Positions 59,693-64,000 of a stretch of DNA of 64,000 bases are shown here, piece by piece (position 1 is the first letter of the stretch; each line of letters starts with the position of its first letter). The notes beneath the pieces are model-generated. The model was not told where the DNA came from, made no database searches, and saw only the letters and a program-made list of their open reading frames with translations. The DNA is from Lophius americanus (lineage: Eukaryota; Chordata; Actinopteri; Lophiiformes; Lophiidae), in assembly GCA_037951165.1 (NCBI GenBank), contig JBBDHG010000025.1, positions 353,501-417,500 on the forward strand, given 5' to 3'. The position numbers and the translations under genes were made by a program.

Positions 59693-60899
59693 TGGGATTT
59701 GACCCTCCTTCCTATTACGTCCACAGGATGGCGCTGCCGCTGTTTCCCAGCTCCCGCGCCCCTCATGGTGGAGGCATGGCGGAGAAAACCAGCTCCCATC
59801 ATTATCATGATATCTGCATACTGTGGTGATGGTTCGGTAACTGTGTGTAGATATGCTGCATCTTGTTCCAATTACTCCAAACTGTTGTTCCAGACCAGGC
59901 CATAGGAACATGCTGAAAATACTCCATGTTTGATCTTGTGGGCTCTTGTGAAACTGGAAATGAACGGTGATTAAGTATAATGATGATCATCGTGGTGAAA
60001 CGGTTTGTGCCACAGGTTATTTAGCTGTGTGGAGAAGAACTAAAAAGGAAAGCTGCTTCTGAGGGGATGGATGTTTTTTACGTTGATCGGACCAGGTGAT
60101 TTTACAGGCAGCTAATAAACCTTGTCGTATTTTTTTATTTCAAAAAAAAGAAAAAAAGAAAAGGGGGTCAATATTTCCCGTTGAAGCGCTCTGCTTTTAT
60201 TTGTGTGTGGACGTGTGGCGTTCGTAGGCGGAGGCTTCGGCGTGTTGAGTCAGAGAGGAGGATATGGCTGCGATTAAAGCAGGCACTAAAGCTAAGGTGG
60301 TAATTGGGATCGTAAACACTCACTTTTCCCATTCAAGCCTCTAATGAGGTATTCTTCTTCATTCCCAGCAGCTGCTTCATCAGTAATCCGCCTCCCTTTA
60401 AAATCAAATCTTGAGTGCACGGCAGCCCGAGTCGAGAAAACTGTCCAGAACACTTGTTGAAAAAAAAACAAAATTGTAAATGAATGCATCGGCCGCCGCG
60501 TTCACTTCCTAACACTAATCCCGGGTCGGGTGGAGGTGGCAGCCGGACGCAGCAACACTTTCCTGCTCATCCTGCAGGATCCCGATGCGTATATACAGTC
60601 TCTCCGGCGGGTTTTGGGTCCATCCAGGGGTATCGTCCCAGCTTTAACCTCCAAAGGCAGGTGCAATCTAAGCATCCGGACCAGAACCAGCAGCTGGTTC
60701 CCTTCGTTGTGAAGGAGCAGCGGTTCTGCTCCCAGCTCGCTCTGGAAGTCGGAGCTGCTCGCCCCGAGGCTGGAAGGCAGAGCCCAGCCGACCTACGAAG
60801 GAAGCGCGTAGAATTTCTGTCAGCTATTACGACCCGGTCTCGGGGAAACCCTGAACGCAACAAGTTCTAAACATTTTTCCAAGAAATCCTTTTAGTAAT
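59693..60899. other. Unannotated DNA
   Basis: 60480-60870 is GC-rich with a 128-codon plus frame and a 98-codon minus frame, neither recognised. Confidence 0.35.
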
Positions 60900-61025
60900 C
60901 CAAACCAAAGTCTGGATTCCAGATGGTCTCATTTATGATTATTTACTGTCATTGTTGGTGCCTTTGACTGCCGTGTTTTGAGAAGTGCTATACAAATAAA
61001 GTTTTATTATAATTTATAATTATAA
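60900..61025 (+). repeat. LINE/retroposon 3' end
   Basis: CTGCCGTGTTTTGAGAAGTGCTATACAAATAAAGTTTTATTATAATTTATAATTATAAT matches the 3' terminus common to fish L2/CR1-type LINEs and their SINEs: a GTGCTATACAAATAAAGTTT tail followed by a short AT repeat. Confidence 0.65.
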
Positions 61026-61244
61026 TGTCTTTGAGTTCCAGTTCTGGTGGCCAGCTGAAACCAGAGCTACATCAACAAAGAACGTTTTTATTTATTTATC
61101 TTCAACTGAGCGACGCTCCAAATAAATAGCAAACGGTTTATTGATGTTGTTAAGCTTCCATAAAAAAATTTAAGATAAAACCAAAGACAGTCGTCGCCCT
61201 CAAGGGGAAAAACATTAATCACAATTTACCACGGATACGTCATT

Positions 61245-61775
61245 AATTAGGCCCAGGCTGTCGTCTCTCACAGCAAGGGTATACCTCCGAAAAGTCCCCA
61301 ATCCTGTGCGTTGTACAATTGTACACCAGTCCCCCTGATTGAACTCCTCAAATTAAATGTGAATAAGTTTTATTTAGAGTTCTTTTGAAATGAAAAGCTC
61401 CGTAAATTGAATTATTACATGACTTCCTCGAGTCGATTCATATTCACCAAATTTATATAAACGAGGCCGATGTTTAAAAAGCTCTGTCTAAAAAAACAGT
61501 TTTTAAAAAACAACAGCTCCCTCTAGTGATTAAAATAGAAAGTCTGAAAGTAAAACACAATGGAGTTCCTCGAGTTGATTTGGGCTTAATCGGGCCAATG
61601 GTTTCAGAAATGATGGCCCAAAAACTTTTGCAGATAAAGCTCCCCCTAGTGTCGGAAATATACAAACAAAATTTCCCTTCATCCATCCAGTTCTTCCTCA
61701 CACTAACATTTATAAGGGAATAGAATTTGAAAATGATCCATGGGATAGCTTTTGAGTTATATCAGGAAAACTGTT
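61245..61775 (+). repeat. Family A dispersed repeat, copy 14 (full length)
   Basis: The most complete copy. Head TAGGCCCAGGCTGTCG...CAAGGGTATACCTCCGAAAAGTCCCCAATCCTGTGCG, then TCCCCCTGATTGAACTCCTC, CGAGTCGATTCATATTCACC, and a first CAGCTCCCTCTAGTGATTAAAATAG. It continues with CCTCGAGTTGATTTGGGC, AGCTCCCCCTAGTGTCGGAAATATAC, CCAGTTCTTCCTCACAC and TTTGAGTTATATCAGG. Confidence 0.92.
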
Positions 61776-62085
61776 TTTCTTCTTATACAAAAAGCTCCGC
61801 CTTTTTAGTAAAATATGAACTATTAGAGTAAAATATGATTAAAAAAATAAGATAGATCTCCTTGAGTTGATTCATGTTAACCAAATTTGGAATTAATCGA
61901 ATCAACGGTTGCTAAATTGTGGCCCAGAAACCTTTGGAGATAAAGATCCCTCTAGTGTCTGAAATATACAACCGTCATTTCCCGGAATCACTCCAGTTCT
62001 TCCTCGCACTACAATCTATGTGGGTTTAAATTTTGAAAAATATCCATTAAATAGTTTTTGATTTATTGCGCTAATAGACAGATCT
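61776..62085 (+). repeat. Family A dispersed repeat, copy 15 (tandem to copy 14)
   Basis: Follows directly: AAAAAGCTCCGCCTTTTTAGTAAAATATGAAC, CTCCTTGAGTTGATTCATGTTAACC, AAGATCCCTCTAGTGTCTGAAATATAC, CCAGTTCTTCCTCGCACTAC, ending TTTTTGATTTATTGCGC. It lacks a head, so it could be an unequal-exchange duplication of the element body. Confidence 0.9.
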
Positions 62086-62439
62086 GAAAGCAGACAAAAT
62101 TGCAATTCTATATAATATCCCAGACTTTTTGGGTATATAATAAAAAGGATGTGAATTCTTACTTGGTTGAATAAAAGATATAATAAATAATGTTAACATA
62201 ATTAAACACACTGGCAGATCCAGCTAAACAGCCGCCATCATTGGAGGTCGAGTAGAGGAGAGAAAGAGGAGGAGCTATCAGCTGGAGTTTACATCTTCAG
62301 CCACATCTAATCAGCCCACAGGATCCGGACCTCCTGAGCCCCTCAGGCAGAATCCACTCACAAACTCATCACATACTGCTACACTGCATCACTGAGGAGG
62401 GGAGGGGGCAGATAAGTCATCTCGAAAAAAACAACACAA

Positions 62440-62710
62440 CACTAGTTACCAGGGTCATAACGGTGATCTCACGACTCAGAGCTGATGACCGTAGGAAAGC
62501 CGATGTCGGGGTCCGTTTGTCCGTCAGACACAAACAACCAGGGCCTCAGATTCAGAGGCGCCCACCCTCACACAAGCCCGACATCACAGAGTGATGTACC
62601 CAACAGAACCAGATCATCTGCAAAGACCTGAGATGCTTTTCCAAGCTCCCCAAACCAGATGCTCTCCTCACCTCCACTGTGCCTTGAGGTCCCGACCTCA
62701 CAAAGAGCAT
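62440..62710 (-). pseudogene. LINE reverse-transcriptase remnant (internally deleted)
   Basis: On minus, near 62620, the frame reads QVFADDLVLLGTSLCD, the catalytic (F/Y)ADD box of a non-LTR reverse transcriptase. It is followed by SESEALVV-type residues from the next conserved segment. Then comes the YGHQL/VMTL-like region at about 62470 that is normally far downstream, so a large internal deletion is present. Probably RTE/Rex-type. Confidence 0.75.
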
Positions 62711-62759
62711 CAGAATAGGAACTGTTCACTGGAGTTATGTGATTTTTTTAGGAGGGGAT

Positions 62760-63145
62760 CTCATTAAGATCCACATTGACTCAACCTTAGATATTTCTAT
62801 GACGTCAGAATTGCTTGTGTCACTTCATAGGAGCTACATTTAGATATAGTTGGAGTTATGGTTGGGAAGTTATGGAGAAAACAGACTTTTGGCAAAAAAA
62901 ACGCAGAACAAAACAAAAAAAAAACAACCTTCTGTGAGAATTTTTGACTATATTAGACCAACAGTTGTGCAATAATGGTAAAAAACCTTTGGAAATTAAG
63001 TTCCCCCTAGAGTTGGATATATAAAACCGGCCTTTCCCTAAATCAATCCAGTTCTTCCTCGCACTAAAGTCTATGAAGGCGTAAAAATGTAAAATTGATC
63101 CATAGAACAGTTTTTGAGTTATCGCGTTAACACGAAGGAGCCACG
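62760..63145 (+). repeat. Family A dispersed repeat, copy 16
   Basis: Starts with the 59-base-type words CACATTGACTCAACCTTAGATATTTCTATGACGTCA. It then has GGAAATTAAGTTCCCCCTAGAGTTGGATATATAAAACCGGCC, CCAGTTCTTCCTCGCACTAAAGTCTATG and ends GTTTTTGAGTTATCGCGTTAACACGAAGGA. Confidence 0.88.
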
Positions 63146-63179
63146 GCGGCGGTGTTTTGAAAATTATTTCTATATATTT

Positions 63180-63905
63180 TATTTATTTCATTAATAATTG
63201 ACTAAATTTATCATAAAACAACGTTTAATTTGGTCAGATATTTTTTTTAACAAAAAAAAATAAAAAAATCGGACTTAAAAATAATTTCATGATGACATTT
63301 TTGTTTATCATGGAATAAAAGTCAGTTTTAATGAGATCAGATCAACCTTTTGGTAAAACGTTGAACTTTATTAGACTTTTTATTTGGTTGAATTTTTTAT
63401 TTTTTTTGGTGGCTCTTGCCTACTTAACTTATAAATCTTTTTCCACTGAGCCGGTTTAGGGGTTAGTTCAAATCCTGAGCCTGACTGAGCACCAGTTCTT
63501 TGCTTTTCGACAGCCTAAGCACCAGCTCCTGGCTCTCAAAACTGGTGCCAGACAAGCACCAACTCTTTGCTGGTCTAGAGCCAAGAACCGAGACCGTTAT
63601 ATGCTGACGTAATGGCGTGGCTCTGACTTGGCTCCTTGCCAATGGAATAGCAAACAGGTTCTTACGAGGTGCTCGAGTTGAACCAACAGAGCAATGGCAC
63701 TGGCACCAGCACCGACCTAGCACCAGGTTCTTTTTGGTGTGAAAAGGGTATAAGAGGACTTTTTAACTAGCCTCCTCCCCGGTGGCCTCCTGTGGCGTCC
63801 CCCAGGGCTCCATCCTCGGCCCCTTACTCTTCAGCACATACTCCCTGCCACTGGGTCACATTATAAACAGCTTCAGTCACATTTATCGGTAAGAAATAGA
63901 GACTC
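63180..63905 (+). mobile_element. AT module plus LINE reverse-transcriptase fragment, copy C, split by a MITE
   Basis: The AT-rich left part (TTTATCATAAAACAACG..., GAACTTTATTAGACTTTTTATTTGGTTG) matches that of copy A at 35.7-35.9 kb. The reverse-transcriptase block follows only at 63785: VASCGVPQGSILGPLLFSTY then SLPLGHIIN. Between them sits the element at 63430-63755, so this is a nested insertion. Confidence 0.78.
63430..63755. mobile_element. MITE-like element nested in copy C
   Basis: Begins CTTTTTCCACTGAGCC and ends GGTTCTTTTTGGTGTGAAAAGGG. The ends are imperfect inverted repeats (CTTTTTCCAC against CCCTTTTCACACC). A shared interior with 46921-47165 defines the family. The 86-codon minus frame is not a recognisable transposase. 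Confidence 0.7.
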
Positions 63906-64000
63906 AGGATGAGCTCAACCAAACAGCTGACAGGCGGCGACGTCCTTCATCGGAGAGGGAAAGGTTTCGGGGTTTACCTCATCAGCACATTAAACCAGGA
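63906..64000. other. Window edge
   Basis: Sequence continuing from the reverse-transcriptase fragment. GAGCTCAACCAAACAGCTGACAGGC at 63911 matches words following copy A, so the retroposon relic runs to or beyond the edge. Confidence 0.4.

Noticed and set aside
60484..60870. 128-codon plus-strand frame in GC-rich DNA
   Set aside because: A minus-strand frame is equally open, no domain is recognisable, and it lies next to a retroposon 3' end.

Overview
This window looks like vertebrate, almost certainly teleost fish, nuclear DNA. It has long CA/GT, CT/GA and other minisatellite tracts. It also has degenerate Tc1-like DNA transposons of two families typical of fish, hAT-like and CACTG-ended MITE debris, and fragments of several non-LTR retrotransposons. 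No prokaryotic operons, ribosome binding sites, rRNA or tRNA genes, or CRISPR arrays were seen. Most long open frames are by-products of tandem repeats whose period is a multiple of three, or are unsupported.

Two short host-gene exons on the minus strand are the only confident coding sequences. Positions 48016-47827 encode the N-terminus of the cytolinker plectin in its 'plectin 1' form; the block SGDTLPWNL...VLDPAERAVIRIA matches the mammalian isoform. Positions 38583-38493 encode the alternative 'plectin 1f' N-terminus, EEQDFIQAYENVREKYK. Both start with ATG, both end in phase 1 with a G before a GTAGGA donor, and both can therefore splice to the common plectin exon that starts the actin-binding domain (DERDRVQKK... 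in mammals). I could not find that common exon, so it should lie beyond the left edge. The window is thus read as the alternative-promoter region and 5' introns of a teleost plec gene running right to left. The right part is upstream flank, or intron if a further first exon lies to the right.

Layout. 0-7 kb: TG, GA and GAA simple repeats, a hAT-like remnant and a speculative pair of small exons. 7-13 kb: Tc1-like and hAT-like remnants, a palindromic MITE and a 24-bp minisatellite with higher-order structure. 13-25 kb: simple repeats, SINE-like repeats, a 59-bp tandem array and a CT-rich minisatellite. 25-38 kb: mostly unannotated intronic DNA with MITEs, a second Tc1-like family and a reverse-transcriptase fragment. 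38-48 kb: the two plectin exons, two Tc1-like copies, and 13-bp and G-rich minisatellites. 48-64 kb: a CpG-dense 21-bp minisatellite, LINE fragments, a third Tc1 copy and nested repeats.

The least familiar signal is a dispersed repeat, called family A here. About 17 diverged copies cover roughly 8% of the window. Its core carries AGCTCCCCCTAGTG twice and ends near GAGTTATCGCGTTAACAC. It has no visible coding capacity, one copy has amplified an internal 59-bp segment, and another pair sits head-to-head in opposite orientation. A second unusual signal is a chimeric repeat, present three times, that joins an AT-rich module to a short reverse-transcriptase fragment (GVPQGSxLGPLLF).
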